Source of the DNA: Dolichospermum sp. DET69
GTDB taxonomy: Bacteria > Cyanobacteriota > Cyanobacteriia > Cyanobacteriales > Nostocaceae
NCBI GenBank assembly: GCA_017355425.1
Contig: CP070233.1
Location: forward strand, 33,501-97,500
Direction of reading: 5' to 3'
DNA length: 64,000 nucleotides
The notes beneath the pieces were generated by a model. The model ran no database searches, had not been told where the DNA came from, and was given only the letters and a program-made list of their open reading frames with translations. The position numbers and the translations under genes were made by a program. Below are positions 43,413 to 53,312 of this stretch, in pieces; position 1 is the first letter of the stretch; every line of letters starts with the position of its first letter.

Positions 43413-45962
43413 ATGACTAAATTCAATATTTTAACAGAAGAACTGTCTGAAGAAATTAAACTTCTGCGAGCGAGACTAAGCGTAGCTGAAGATACATTAC
43501 AGGCAATTCATCAAGGAGAAGTAGATGCTTTTGTAATTGCTACTCCAGAAGGTGATCAGGTATTCACCCTGCAAAGTGCAGATTATACTTATCGTTTGCT
43601 AGTTGAGCAAATGTGTGAGGGAGCAGTGATTGTCACATCAGATGGATGGATTTTATATGCTAATAAAGCATTTGCTAATTTACTCAATTATTCTTTAGAT
43701 AAAGTTATTAGTTCCCCGTTTCACAAATTTGTGTTGCAGGAAGATGTTAATATTTTTCAAAATTTAATCCAAAAGCAAACCCAAGAATTATCAGCAACTG
43801 CTGAATTATCACTAGTCAAGAGTAATCAACAGAAAATTTCTGTTTATTTATCTGCTAATAAATTCAATATAGATAATCATTACATTAATTGTATTATTGT
43901 TACTGATTTAACAGAAAAAAAACAAAATGAAGAAATTCTAGCTTCAGAAAGGTTTGCTAGATCAATTTTAGAACAAGTTGCTGATTCTATGGTTGTTTGT
44001 AACAAACAAAGAAAAATTATCCGTGTTAGTCAAGTTTTTCAAAATCTCTGTAGACAAAATTGTCTTTTTCAAGATTTTGATGATGTATTATCATTATTTT
44101 ACTCTAAATTAGATATACAGATCATGCCAATAGAGCCAAAAATCATCATCGAAAATCGCTTTTCTATTAATACAGTTTTACAAGGAAAAAGCTACCAAGG
44201 AGTAGAGCTTTATTATCAACGCGCTGATGGAAAATATTTTGATTTTCTACTCAATGCTTGTCCCTTATTAAACTCAATAGGAGAAATTACAGGAGCAATT
44301 ATTAATTTGACAAATATTACAGAGCGTAAATGTCAGGAAGCCCAATTGCAGCAAGCTAAGTTAGAATTAGAAGTGCGTGTTGCTCAACGGACTAATGAAC
44401 TCGCTAATCTTAATAAAAGTCTGGTTTATACAGTCAATGAGTTAGAACAAAATCAAAAAAATCTCTGGGAAAAATCACAACTTTTGGATCTAGCTCATGA
44501 TACGATTTTGACCCAAGATTTAAACTCGGTAATTACTTTTTGGAATCACGGAGGAGAGGAAATGTATGGTTGGACAAAAGCTGAAGCTATAGAAAAAGTA
44601 GCTCACGTACTTTTGCAAACCCAATTTCCCATTCCCTTATCAGAAATTCATGCCCAATTAATAAATCAGGGATATTGGCAAGGTGAGTTAATTCACATTG
44701 CTAAAAATGGTACTTCTGTAACTGTAGCTAGTCGTTGGGTAATACAAAAAGATGAGTTGGGAAACCCGATTAAAATCCTAGAAATCAATAATAATATCAC
44801 CCAACAAAAGCAACAAGAAATAGATTTGCAGGATAGTGAAAGTAAGTTTCGCTCTCTGAGTGAATGTTTGCCAATAGGGATATTTTTAACTAATATTCAG
44901 GGTGAATGTATATATGTTAATCCCTGTTTTCAAAAGATTTTTGATATAAAGATGGCAGAAGTTATAGGCAAAAATTGGTTAGAAATTATTCATGCAGAAA
45001 ATGAAGAGAATTTATCTAGTCTTTGGTTGAGGATATTGACAGATTACCAAGAAAATTTTAGTCACGAAATTCGTTATTCTCACAAAGATGGTAAAATCCA
45101 TTATGCACAAATTCGACTCGCTCCCATGTTGATAAACGGTGTGCAATTAAGTGGTTATATTGGCACTGTGGAAGATGTAACAGAAATTCGCGCAGTTGCA
45201 CAAATAAAACGAGATTTTATTTCTATTGTTAGTCATGAATTGCGAACACCATTAACAGCAATACATGGTTCTTTAGGACTTTTAGCAGGTAAAGTCTATG
45301 ACAAAAACCCAGAAAAGCAGAGTCAGATGATCAATATTGCTGCATCTCAAACAGAGCGTTTAGTTAGGTTAGTTAATGATATTTTGGTACTAGAAAAGTT
45401 AGAATCTGGTAAGACCGCAATAGTCAAACAAGCCTGTGATGCTGCTCAATTAATCAGAGATTCGGCAGATACAATGCAGGCAAAAGCGGAAAAATATAAT
45501 ATCAGTTTTAATATTCAATCTCTCTCTTTACAAGTTTGGGCTAACTCTGATTCTATTATTCAGATATTAACAAATCTGTTAAGTAATGCCATTAAATTTT
45601 CACCACCTAACAGCACTATTTCCATTAGTAATACATTAGTTGACACTGTAGAAACTCAATCCCAAATATTTTCTCATGTGAGTAATCATTCTGTTTTTGA
45701 CTCCCTGATACCTCCTTACATTCTGTTTCAGGTAAAAGACCAAGGAACAGGAATTTCCGCAGACCAATTAGAGAGTATATTTGGTTGGTTTCAACAAGTT
45801 GATGCTTCCAATGCCCGAGAAAAAAGTGGTACCGGTTTGGGACTAGCTATTTGCCAAAGCATCATCCAAAAACATGAAGGACAAATTTGGGTAGAAAGCA
45901 AATTAGGTCAAGGTAGTACATTTTTCTTTACATTGTCTCTATATACAGCAGGGAATAGGTAA
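43413..45962 (+). CDS. Multi-PAS histidine kinase of the kai-like operon
   Basis: An 849-aa soluble kinase: an N-terminal coiled coil (about 1-30), PAS domains at about 55-175, 180-305, 345-470 and 480-600, then HisKA with His in SIVSHELRTPLT and HATPase with NLLSNAIKFSP, DQGTGIS and SGTGLGLAICQS. No transmembrane helix. Position between the kaiB-like genes and two receiver genes suggests it links KaiC/KaiB state to phosphotransfer. ATG at 43413 has CGAGGAG upstream. Confidence 0.9.
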   Translation: MTKFNILTEELSEEIKLLRARLSVAEDTLQAIHQGEVDAFVIATPEGDQVFTLQSADYTYRLLVEQMCEGAVIVTSDGWILYANKAFANLLNYSLDKVISSPFHKFVLQEDVNIFQNLIQKQTQELSATAELSLVKSNQQKISVYLSANKFNIDNHYINCIIVTDLTEKKQNEEILASERFARSILEQVADSMVVCNKQRKIIRVSQVFQNLCRQNCLFQDFDDVLSLFYSKLDIQIMPIEPKIIIENRFSINTVLQGKSYQGVELYYQRADGKYFDFLLNACPLLNSIGEITGAIINLTNITERKCQEAQLQQAKLELEVRVAQRTNELANLNKSLVYTVNELEQNQKNLWEKSQLLDLAHDTILTQDLNSVITFWNHGGEEMYGWTKAEAIEKVAHVLLQTQFPIPLSEIHAQLINQGYWQGELIHIAKNGTSVTVASRWVIQKDELGNPIKILEINNNITQQKQQEIDLQDSESKFRSLSECLPIGIFLTNIQGECIYVNPCFQKIFDIKMAEVIGKNWLEIIHAENEENLSSLWLRILTDYQENFSHEIRYSHKDGKIHYAQIRLAPMLINGVQLSGYIGTVEDVTEIRAVAQIKRDFISIVSHELRTPLTAIHGSLGLLAGKVYDKNPEKQSQMINIAASQTERLVRLVNDILVLEKLESGKTAIVKQACDAAQLIRDSADTMQAKAEKYNISFNIQSLSLQVWANSDSIIQILTNLLSNAIKFSPPNSTISISNTLVDTVETQSQIFSHVSNHSVFDSLIPPYILFQVKDQGTGISADQLESIFGWFQQVDASNAREKSGTGLGLAICQSIIQKHEGQIWVESKLGQGSTFFFTLSLYTAGNR

Positions 45963-46020
45963 TAGGGAATAGGGAATAGGGAATTGGAAATTGGAAATTG
46001 GAAATTAGGGATGGTAATTT

Positions 46021-46401
46021 ATGTCTAAAAAACGAGTGCTAGTAGTTGATGATGAAATTGCAATTCAAACTATCATTCAGTGTTGCTTAGAAGATATTGC
46101 TGGTTGGGAAGTTTTAGTTGCTAGTTCAGGTCAAGCGGGATTAAAATTAGCTGAATCTGAACATCCAGATGGTATACTTTTAGATGTCTCTATGCCCCAA
46201 ATGACTGGAATTGAAACATTAGAAAAACTGCAAGCTAATGTGAATACTCAACATATTCCAGTTATCTTTGTCACAGCAAAAGTACAACCTGAAGATAGAG
46301 AACAATTTTCTCAGTTAGGAATTTTGGGTATCCTAGTTAAACCCTTTAATCCCATGAATCTTGTGAATGAAGTAGCTAATTTATTTGGTTGGCAAGTTTG
46401 A
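46021..46401 (+). CDS. Single-domain response regulator 1
   Basis: A 126-aa CheY-like receiver: VLVVDDE (Asp10-Asp11), phospho-acceptor Asp55 (LLLDVSMPQ-type, here ILLDVSMPQ), Thr/Lys switch residues (VTAKVQP and LVKPFNP). It has no output domain. It follows the kinase by 58 bp of heptamer repeats and is the likely phosphate receiver. Confidence 0.93.
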   Translation: MSKKRVLVVDDEIAIQTIIQCCLEDIAGWEVLVASSGQAGLKLAESEHPDGILLDVSMPQMTGIETLEKLQANVNTQHIPVIFVTAKVQPEDREQFSQLGILGILVKPFNPMNLVNEVANLFGWQV

Positions 46402-46474
46402 TCAAAATTAAAATTTAGCGTTCAAAAAATTTTCGATATTCTGGTTTAAGTTCACATATATTTGAGGTATTAAT

Positions 46475-46903
46475 ATGTATACAAATAGTGATTTACAATC
46501 CAGCATTACTCAAACAATAGCCAAGAAAAAAATTTTGGTAGTTGATGACAATACTGATATCCTAATATTATTGCAGTATTGTTTACAAGATATCGGTGGG
46601 TGGGATGTAATAACTGCCAGTTCAGGCAATGAAGCATTAATTAAAGTCAAGGCAGAAAAGCCAGATGCAATTATTCTTGATGGAATCATGCCGCAAATGA
46701 ATGGTTTGATGTTTTTAAAAGAACTGAGAAGCATTCCAGAAATGCAGTCTTTACCAGTAATTTTATTAACTGGCAGCACAATTTTAACTGAAGATATTCC
46801 GTTGCTAGATTTAGACGTGGTGGGAACAATTACTAAACCCTTCGAGCCTATGCTTATTACTCAACAAATTGCCCAGTTTCTCGGTTGGAAAATAGAAGCA
46901 TAA
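46475..46903 (+). CDS. Single-domain response regulator 2
   Basis: A 142-aa receiver with a 15-residue N-terminal extension: LVVDDNTDIL, phospho-acceptor Asp69 (IILDGIMPQ), LLTGSTI and ITKPFEP. It is a paralogue of the preceding regulator (shared CCLEDIxGWEV/YCLQDIGGWDV segment) and lies 73 bp after it. The pair may divide phosphate between outputs. Confidence 0.93.
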   Translation: MYTNSDLQSSITQTIAKKKILVVDDNTDILILLQYCLQDIGGWDVITASSGNEALIKVKAEKPDAIILDGIMPQMNGLMFLKELRSIPEMQSLPVILLTGSTILTEDIPLLDLDVVGTITKPFEPMLITQQIAQFLGWKIEA

Positions 46904-46937
46904 GAGGGTATTTGAAAAGTATTTGGCGATAATTCTT

Positions 46938-47279
46938 TTATTGTTTTTGATTGAGTTCTTGAGTCAGAAAATAATTGAGGAAAGTTCTAATTAAGGCAAC
47001 AATTCCTAATTTTCCTAGAGACTCAAAGGTTGAATGGTAGGTTGTAGAAAGAATATCTGCTCCTAATTGAAATTCTAATGCCAGCACTAGCCAAATGCCA
47101 AAGTTGAGCCGGATTTGCAGAAATCTGTTTTGACTATGATGATGGTTCAGAGAAATTGCTATTTTTCCGCTTTTTAATACACCCAATAAAATACAAAAGA
47201 CAGAAATAGATTCTAGTAAGAATTTCAGCAAGGTTACAAAAAATGATAACCCACTCTCTAGCTGTTCAAATAATGCCAT
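46938..47279 (-). CDS. DUF1622 membrane protein
   Basis: A 113-aa protein with hydrophobic segments at about 8-35, 60-80 and 88-105; LRFLQIRLNFGIWLVLALEF-like sequence (FLQIRLNFGIWLVLALEFQL) and GADILSTTYHSTFESLGKLG are typical of DUF1622. Function unknown. Convergent with the receiver genes. Confidence 0.88.
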   Translation of the reverse strand: MALFEQLESGLSFFVTLLKFLLESISVFCILLGVLKSGKIAISLNHHHSQNRFLQIRLNFGIWLVLALEFQLGADILSTTYHSTFESLGKLGIVALIRTFLNYFLTQELNQKQ

Positions 47280-47385
47280 AATTCAGCTTTTTTCTCACGC
47301 AGAGACGCTCCAGGTACAGAGAGAAACTAAAAAACTATGACCCATGAAAAAACTTCTTATTCCCCTCCTCGCTTGCGGGGAGGGG

Positions 47386-48261
47386 TTAGGGGTGGGGTCT
47401 TATTTTCAAGTTAGGTTGTTGATCTAATTTGCGTTTATTCCAAATTGAGTAAAAACTACCTAAAATTGCTCCCAAAATTACATAAGCTATGAGTGTGGGA
47501 ATTACCTTTTGTTCTACGTTATTCAAAATAGCGATAAACAAGGCTAAACCAACATTACGAGCAATACAGGAAATTGCTAAAATCGGTTGTGTATCATCAT
47601 TGTTACCTCCTAAACTGTGTCCTATTGCTAAGGAGGCAATTACCATGATGGTAATAACAACCATTGGTAATCCCCAAACTTTGAAAAATAGGGGAATCCC
47701 TAAAATACCAGCCAAAACAACCAGTACGAAAAAAAGACTATTAGCAATAAAATTTAAAGGTTGAGCGATATTTTCGACAAATTTAGGCACAAACTTTTGC
47801 AGCAACAGACCGATACTGACAGGCAATAACTGTACCATGATCACTTGTCGGGTAACTTCTAAAATTGTCACTTTTTCTGAAATATTCTCAAATAGGGTGA
47901 CAAAAATTTCCAAGGTAATAGGAGTAACGCAGACTGCAAGTATAGCGAGAGTTAACTGAAAACTCGCTGAGTAGGAAAATCTACATCCAGCCATTTGCGC
48001 TCGTTTTGTGGTCAGAGGCGCACCTGGAGAAGCCGCCAACAAAGCTAATCCTGTCATTACTTCTGGGGGTAAGTTAAACAGTTTTAGCAGGACAATAACC
48101 ACTAGAGGAACTAGCACCACAACGGCTAAAAGCGCCCGGAATAGTAAAGCAGGTTTTCGCCATAGGGAAAGCATTTCTTCAAAACAGAGATTGCATCCTA
48201 TGGCTAACATTAAAGAAAAAATCGTGATTTTAACGAAAATCAACAGTAAAGGATGGTGCAT
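47386..48261 (-). CDS. Bile acid:sodium symporter family (BASS-like) transporter
   Basis: A 291-aa membrane protein with eight to ten hydrophobic segments. The motifs LALLAASPGAPLTTKRAQMAG and ISCIARNVGLALFIAILNN match the two crossover regions of the BASS/SBF fold, where sodium is bound. The substrate (for example an organic anion) cannot be read from the sequence. The 3' end overlaps a GC-rich dispersed hairpin (47374-47399). Confidence 0.82.
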   Translation of the reverse strand: MHHPLLLIFVKITIFSLMLAIGCNLCFEEMLSLWRKPALLFRALLAVVVLVPLVVIVLLKLFNLPPEVMTGLALLAASPGAPLTTKRAQMAGCRFSYSASFQLTLAILAVCVTPITLEIFVTLFENISEKVTILEVTRQVIMVQLLPVSIGLLLQKFVPKFVENIAQPLNFIANSLFFVLVVLAGILGIPLFFKVWGLPMVVITIMVIASLAIGHSLGGNNDDTQPILAISCIARNVGLALFIAILNNVEQKVIPTLIAYVILGAILGSFYSIWNKRKLDQQPNLKIRPHP

Positions 48262-48502
48262 AGCTGGAAATTAAACCTCTTTCCTCTGCGTCCTCTGTGC
48301 CTCTGTGGTTCGATAAATTACTTCTTAAACCGCAGAGGAAAAAAAGATATTTTTCGGGTCACTTGTTAACTACTATTGAACAAATAATATCTCTTAACCC
48401 AACTTTGTATTACTATCCCTGGTCATAGATATCTCCGAAATATTTATTGTGATAATTTTTACTCACGCGGATAAAAGAATCACATAAAAAATCTCTAATT
48501 TT

Positions 48503-50395
48503 TCACTGTTGAAGATAATAATTAAATCTGGTTCGCAATTGTTCAATTGTTAAATCTTGCGTCCAATATTCTATTAAAGCATGACCAAAAGCCCAAGCAT
48601 TACGATCTGGTGTAGATGGGTTCTCTAACAACAATGGCCATAGAGATAATAAATCAAAGTTGCGGGTTTTGGAATTGTCTGTATTTAATAGGGGAAAAAG
48701 TTCATAAGCCATTTGTAATTTGCCAATTACTATGGGTAATTGTTCAATGGGTATTTGTTCTGCGAGTAAATAAGCAAGAGTAGGAGAACCTGTTGATAAT
48801 GTGGAAATAAATTGCAAAACGGGACTTTTTAGTAATGCAGCAATTCCTTGGGTAGTTGTCATCTGAAATGTGTAATGCTCAATAATATTAGCTGCTGCTG
48901 TGGTGCGAGTTTCTAAATTCCGTAAAAAGCGAGTTAGCCGTAATTGTTTAGCCGGATCTATTGCTGCTAATAATCCTGAAGATAAGGCTTCTATATTCCA
49001 ATCAATACGATTAGTTTTCGGATCATTTGTAACGATAGGTAAAACTAAATTAGCGAAATTTCCTAATAGTTGTTGGCGGTATTTTGTCGCTTCTCGAATA
49101 GAAATCTCTTTTGGTTTCTCTCCACTTTCCCAATTATAAGGAGGTTGCCATTCACGGATAGGACGCAACCGATCTACTTGAGTTACAATGGTAATAATCG
49201 GTAAATCTGCCACTTCTGATTTTACATCTTGGAGAAAATCTACATCCATTTGCAAAGCTGGATCAAGTGCTGGAGTAACTAATAATAGTAAATCAGCATT
49301 ACTAGCATAATCAATCACTAAATCTCGCAAATCTTCCCGTTTTACCTGTTCATAACCGGGAGTATCCCAAAGGTTGAGAGTTTCCCCATTTTCTGTTTCC
49401 CAATGGTAATTTTGAATTGTATCTGTACTGGGTAAAACATCAACCGCAGCTAATTCATCTTGAAAAAGAGTATTAATTAAACTACTTTTACCTGCACCTG
49501 TGCGCCCAATAATGAGAATATTTACGGGTTTTTGGGCAACGATTTCCGGGGGTTCAGCTTGAGTGAGAATGTCTCGCAGGGTTTGGGTTTTAACTTGGGG
49601 TAGGGCGGGGGTAGGTAATTCAATTTTAGTCCCTGCATAGAGAGCGATCGCTTGTTTACATAAATTCCGCAAAGCCGCTTCTCGTAATAGTTGACTTAAA
49701 TTTATTAATAATTCTTGAGAAGCTCGATTACCAACACCTTCACTCGCTTTTTTTGCCACCGCAGTCAGAGGATTTAATACCCATTGCGCCCAATTCCAAA
49801 CTTTCCACAATTTCCGCGCCGAGGGTTCTAGTTTGCGATAAACTTCATAGGTTTGATAAGCTTGTCCAACTGTTACTTGATTAAGCACAGAAGATAATTT
49901 TTGCATCCATTGATCCATATCATCTACTGTTCCCCGAATTAAACCATAAACTTGGGGAATGTAAATATTTAAAAGCGGATATTTAACTTCAGGATTATAA
50001 ATATGAGAAATTGCTACTACTAAATCTTGACATCTTTTCCAGAAGGTTTGCCAATCTTCCCAAATAGGTAAATCATTTGCGGCTGCGGTGAGAATATTTT
50101 GTAATGCTGTTTCTACTTCTTTAGTAGTATCTGTTCCCCTAATTAAATTATTCTCTGTGGTAGTTTCTAACTCTTCTCGAACTTCTGCTAAAACAGCTTC
50201 AATTTGATTGACAGCCGGTTTAGTCCAGCGAACTAATAACCAACGCCAACCGACAAATACAAATGTGAATAAAGCCCAAATCCAACTTAATCCCCAAGCG
50301 TGAATTTGCGTTCCTGCGGAGATAAGAAGAAAAGAGATAATTACCGCAATTGGTGAGACTAAAATAATCCATTGCCAGAGTTTTAACCGGATCAT
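48503..50395 (-). CDS. Membrane-associated dynamin/Era-like GTPase
   Basis: A 630-aa protein: two N-terminal hydrophobic helices (about 8-28 and 33-52), a long helical region, then a GTPase with G1 GRTGAGKS (297-304), G3 WDTPGYE, G4 TQVDRL. Related to conserved cyanobacterial GTPases annotated as small GTP-binding or DUF697-type. The C-terminal ~130 residues are helical. Function unknown; membrane remodelling is a guess. Confidence 0.82.
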   Translation of the reverse strand: MIRLKLWQWIILVSPIAVIISFLLISAGTQIHAWGLSWIWALFTFVFVGWRWLLVRWTKPAVNQIEAVLAEVREELETTTENNLIRGTDTTKEVETALQNILTAAANDLPIWEDWQTFWKRCQDLVVAISHIYNPEVKYPLLNIYIPQVYGLIRGTVDDMDQWMQKLSSVLNQVTVGQAYQTYEVYRKLEPSARKLWKVWNWAQWVLNPLTAVAKKASEGVGNRASQELLINLSQLLREAALRNLCKQAIALYAGTKIELPTPALPQVKTQTLRDILTQAEPPEIVAQKPVNILIIGRTGAGKSSLINTLFQDELAAVDVLPSTDTIQNYHWETENGETLNLWDTPGYEQVKREDLRDLVIDYASNADLLLLVTPALDPALQMDVDFLQDVKSEVADLPIITIVTQVDRLRPIREWQPPYNWESGEKPKEISIREATKYRQQLLGNFANLVLPIVTNDPKTNRIDWNIEALSSGLLAAIDPAKQLRLTRFLRNLETRTTAAANIIEHYTFQMTTTQGIAALLKSPVLQFISTLSTGSPTLAYLLAEQIPIEQLPIVIGKLQMAYELFPLLNTDNSKTRNFDLLSLWPLLLENPSTPDRNAWAFGHALIEYWTQDLTIEQLRTRFNYYLQQ

Positions 50396-50510
50396 TGTTT
50401 TATACCTTTTTGGTTGTCGTGTGGATATTTCTATTGTGAATGCGGAGTTACTGCTTTATTATTTATGTTATCAGGGAAATAACATCCTATACGGATGCTA
50501 GTATCATTAC

Positions 50511-51008
50511 ATGACGAATACGCAAGATAATATTAACGATGGAGAGGAAAATTTAATCAAGGAAAGATTACGGGAATCTGCTGCTCAAATTCGAGTAAAA
50601 TACTTGAAAAGAGAATATCCTCACAGCAATGTTGCAGTTGCGGAAATATATCTCAAGAGTGGTGTCGTTTTTTGTGTAGGTGCAACAGCTAAAGGTGGAA
50701 ATAAAAGTCCAATTCCTCAAAGACCCAATCCAAAGTCAGCAGGAGGACAACTTGACCCAATTATTGATCCTTATAGTGGACACTTGATGGATAGCGATTC
50801 AGAATATAAAATATTGTCTGAAATTGCAGATACCCTAGAAATGTTTTATGATATCCATGTGGAAGGCACTATCTATCTTTATAGTGAACGACAGCCATGT
50901 CAAAGTTGTCGGGGGATTATAAGCCAATTCAAAGAAAAATTCCCAAATATAAATTTACCGTTAGAACAAGTATTCTGGGATCATCACTATCCCCCTATTC
51001 AGGCATAA
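50511..51008 (+). CDS. Deaminase-fold protein (toxin-type)
   Basis: A 165-aa protein with a cytidine-deaminase-like zinc site: Asp96-Ser97-Glu98 (DSDSEYKILSEIAD) and Pro129-Cys130-x-x-Cys133 (SERQPCQSCRGII). Asp in place of His/Cys as first ligand and the SERxPCxSC form are found in toxin-type deaminases of bacterial conflict systems. There is no secretion or repeat domain in front. The gene starts an apparent four-gene group. Acting on nucleotides or nucleic acid is inferred from the fold. Confidence 0.75.
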   Translation: MTNTQDNINDGEENLIKERLRESAAQIRVKYLKREYPHSNVAVAEIYLKSGVVFCVGATAKGGNKSPIPQRPNPKSAGGQLDPIIDPYSGHLMDSDSEYKILSEIADTLEMFYDIHVEGTIYLYSERQPCQSCRGIISQFKEKFPNINLPLEQVFWDHHYPPIQA

Positions 51009-51066
51009 AAATATATAGTATATATATAAACTACCTATGCAGAGAATATAAAAGGAGAAAAAATTT

Positions 51067-51876
51067 ATGGTATCGAGAATAACAGAATCTATAAATTTAA
51101 ACCCATATTTATCAAATAATATTCCCAAACATCTCCAAGTTTTATTTGACAGAATTAAACTAGAACATTACGGAGAACTATATGAGCCAGAGTCCGATAG
51201 TAGAGCTTCACTGGATGATACTGTAAATGAAGTTTTAAAATCACTTTGTGATAGTAATGAAACATTAACTCATCTTCGCTATCTCTGGATGACGCTGATT
51301 TTAACTCTAGTTGTAGAGCCTACTTTAAAATACTATCAACCACAAAATTTATTACCAAAACGTATTATTGATTTGATAGCAAATTGGGTCATTACTATAA
51401 TTAATAGTTCAATTAATAACACAAAAAATGATACCAGTAAATTTAGTAGCGAAGAATTGCTGAAAGCTATATCAAAGAACCGCAATTTTTATATTGAGAA
51501 AGAAATAGCGAACTTTCAAATACTTGATGAAGCTATAGATGTTTTTGATAATGCAATTCGAGTTCTTAACTATGAACAGGCTGTAGAAGCAATTTTAAAT
51601 ATTCTAGATGATTGCTTAGAAGGTTATGCGATTTTTCCAGGTTCTTATGGTAGACGTGAATTGTTTGATTGGTGGTTATTAGATGTTGTCCCAGCCAGCT
51701 ATAATTTATTACCTCCTAAATCATTTTATGTAGTTGAAGGATTAGAAAATAAAGAAGAAATTAGATTGCGTCAAACTAGGTTATTAAATCAACTTAGCTC
51801 ACAAGTATGGGATGATATATCAAAAAATTTAATCAGCAAAGAAGAAAAAACACCGAGTGTAATCATTTTTTCGTAA
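51067..51876 (+). CDS. Unknown protein, possible partner of the deaminase
   Basis: A 269-aa mostly helical protein without recognised motifs. Features: acidic N-terminal part (HYGELYEPESDSRASLDDTV), hydrophobic helix WMTLILTLVVEPTLKYY, and a conserved-looking C-terminal segment FPGSYGRRELFDWWLLDVVP. It starts 58 bp after the deaminase gene on the same strand; an immunity or effector-binding role is plausible but unproven. Confidence 0.6.
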   Translation: MVSRITESINLNPYLSNNIPKHLQVLFDRIKLEHYGELYEPESDSRASLDDTVNEVLKSLCDSNETLTHLRYLWMTLILTLVVEPTLKYYQPQNLLPKRIIDLIANWVITIINSSINNTKNDTSKFSSEELLKAISKNRNFYIEKEIANFQILDEAIDVFDNAIRVLNYEQAVEAILNILDDCLEGYAIFPGSYGRRELFDWWLLDVVPASYNLLPPKSFYVVEGLENKEEIRLRQTRLLNQLSSQVWDDISKNLISKEEKTPSVIIFS

Positions 51877-51995
51877 TACTCAGTAGTATCTATAAGTTAA
51901 CATAACAATTTGTGGTAAAAGTAGAGATTTTTTGACTTTTACGATATGATTTACGTGAAGAAATCACAAAAAACTGCCTTGAGTACCTTTAAATT

Positions 51996-53312
51996 ATGCT
52001 TGTAGACTTCACTGTTGAAAACTACCGTTCCATTAAAGAACCTGTAACTCTCAGTGCTGTTGCTCAAAAACAAAGCGCTCGCAAGACAAGCGCAACCAGC
52101 AAACGCAAAGGGATAAAATCAGATCAAGAAATTGCACCTGGGTATTATGTTGAAGGTTGGGATATGGAGATTTTACCTGTTTTAGCAATTTTTGGAGCTA
52201 ACGCTTCAGGTAAAAGTAATGTTATTCAAGCTTTAGATTATTTATTGCTTATGATGACTCATAGTACACAAGAACTGACCAGCGCCCAGAGAATTTTTCA
52301 ATATGCAAAATTAGATACTTTCAAATTAGATAGTATTTCTGCTAAACAACCGACAAGGTTTGAATTAAGAACTCTATTTGATAATAATATATATACTTAT
52401 TCATTAGAAATTAATCAAAATCATATTATTTCTGAAAAATTGGATTATGCTTTAAATACAACCAAGCGAACTCGGCGCTTATATCATCGTCAATGGGATG
52501 GAGATAGGCAAAAATTTATTTGGAAAACTGGCGATGATTTTGTAGGTCCGCATAATCAATTACAGCGGAATATTAAAGAAAATGAGTTATTTATCAGTAT
52601 ATTATTTAAACTAGAAGTTGAGAGAATTAAATCTCTTATAGATTGGATAGAAGAAAGATTTGTAGGCATTTATCTGGGTAATGAAGAATTGGATTTATTC
52701 AGATTAGTACCAATGGAAATTACTGATGAGCCTTCATTCAATGTTCTTCTCGAAGATGTCGTGAAGATTGTAAATAAATTTGATACAGGAATTTCCAGAA
52801 TCGAGATCAAACAAAAATCAGATGATGCGTTGGATTATAATATATATGCTGTACATAATACCCATGAAGGTAAAGAAATTTATTGGACTTTCGATGAAGA
52901 ATCTCTTGGAACACAACGTATATTTAACTTAGCGTTTAGAATACTCAAGGCTCTAGACTCAGAAGTGTTAACGATTGTAGATGAATTAGGCGCAAACATT
53001 CACCCAAATATTGTAAAATATATTATCAAAATGTTTCAAAGTCCCAAAACAAATCCTCTAAATTCTCAACTGATTTTCACCAGCCATGATAATACATTAC
53101 AAAGAAATAACTTACTACGACGTGATCAAATTTGGTTTACACAAAAACGTCCTGACCATAGTACAGAATTATATCCTTTAACTGATTTTCATGTCCGCAA
53201 TGATTTAGCAATTGATAAAGCTTATTTAGATGGACGCTTTGGAGCAGTTCCATTTTTACCATCTGATGAAGAAATGATATTACAGGGTGATGAGGAATGT
53301 CAAGAAAGTTAG
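51996..53312 (+). CDS. AAA15-family ATPase (AbiLi/RloA-like)
   Basis: A 438-aa ABC-type ATPase of the COG1106 group: MLVDFTVENYRSIKEPVTLS start, Walker A GANASGKS (67-74), Walker B LTIVDELGANIHP, and H-loop FTSHDNTLQ. It overlaps the next gene (RloB-like) by 16 bp. The ATPase-plus-RloB pair corresponds to AbiL-type abortive infection systems. No own nuclease motif is visible; the ATPase may sense phage and control RloB. Confidence 0.88.
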   Translation: MLVDFTVENYRSIKEPVTLSAVAQKQSARKTSATSKRKGIKSDQEIAPGYYVEGWDMEILPVLAIFGANASGKSNVIQALDYLLLMMTHSTQELTSAQRIFQYAKLDTFKLDSISAKQPTRFELRTLFDNNIYTYSLEINQNHIISEKLDYALNTTKRTRRLYHRQWDGDRQKFIWKTGDDFVGPHNQLQRNIKENELFISILFKLEVERIKSLIDWIEERFVGIYLGNEELDLFRLVPMEITDEPSFNVLLEDVVKIVNKFDTGISRIEIKQKSDDALDYNIYAVHNTHEGKEIYWTFDEESLGTQRIFNLAFRILKALDSEVLTIVDELGANIHPNIVKYIIKMFQSPKTNPLNSQLIFTSHDNTLQRNNLLRRDQIWFTQKRPDHSTELYPLTDFHVRNDLAIDKAYLDGRFGAVPFLPSDEEMILQGDEECQES

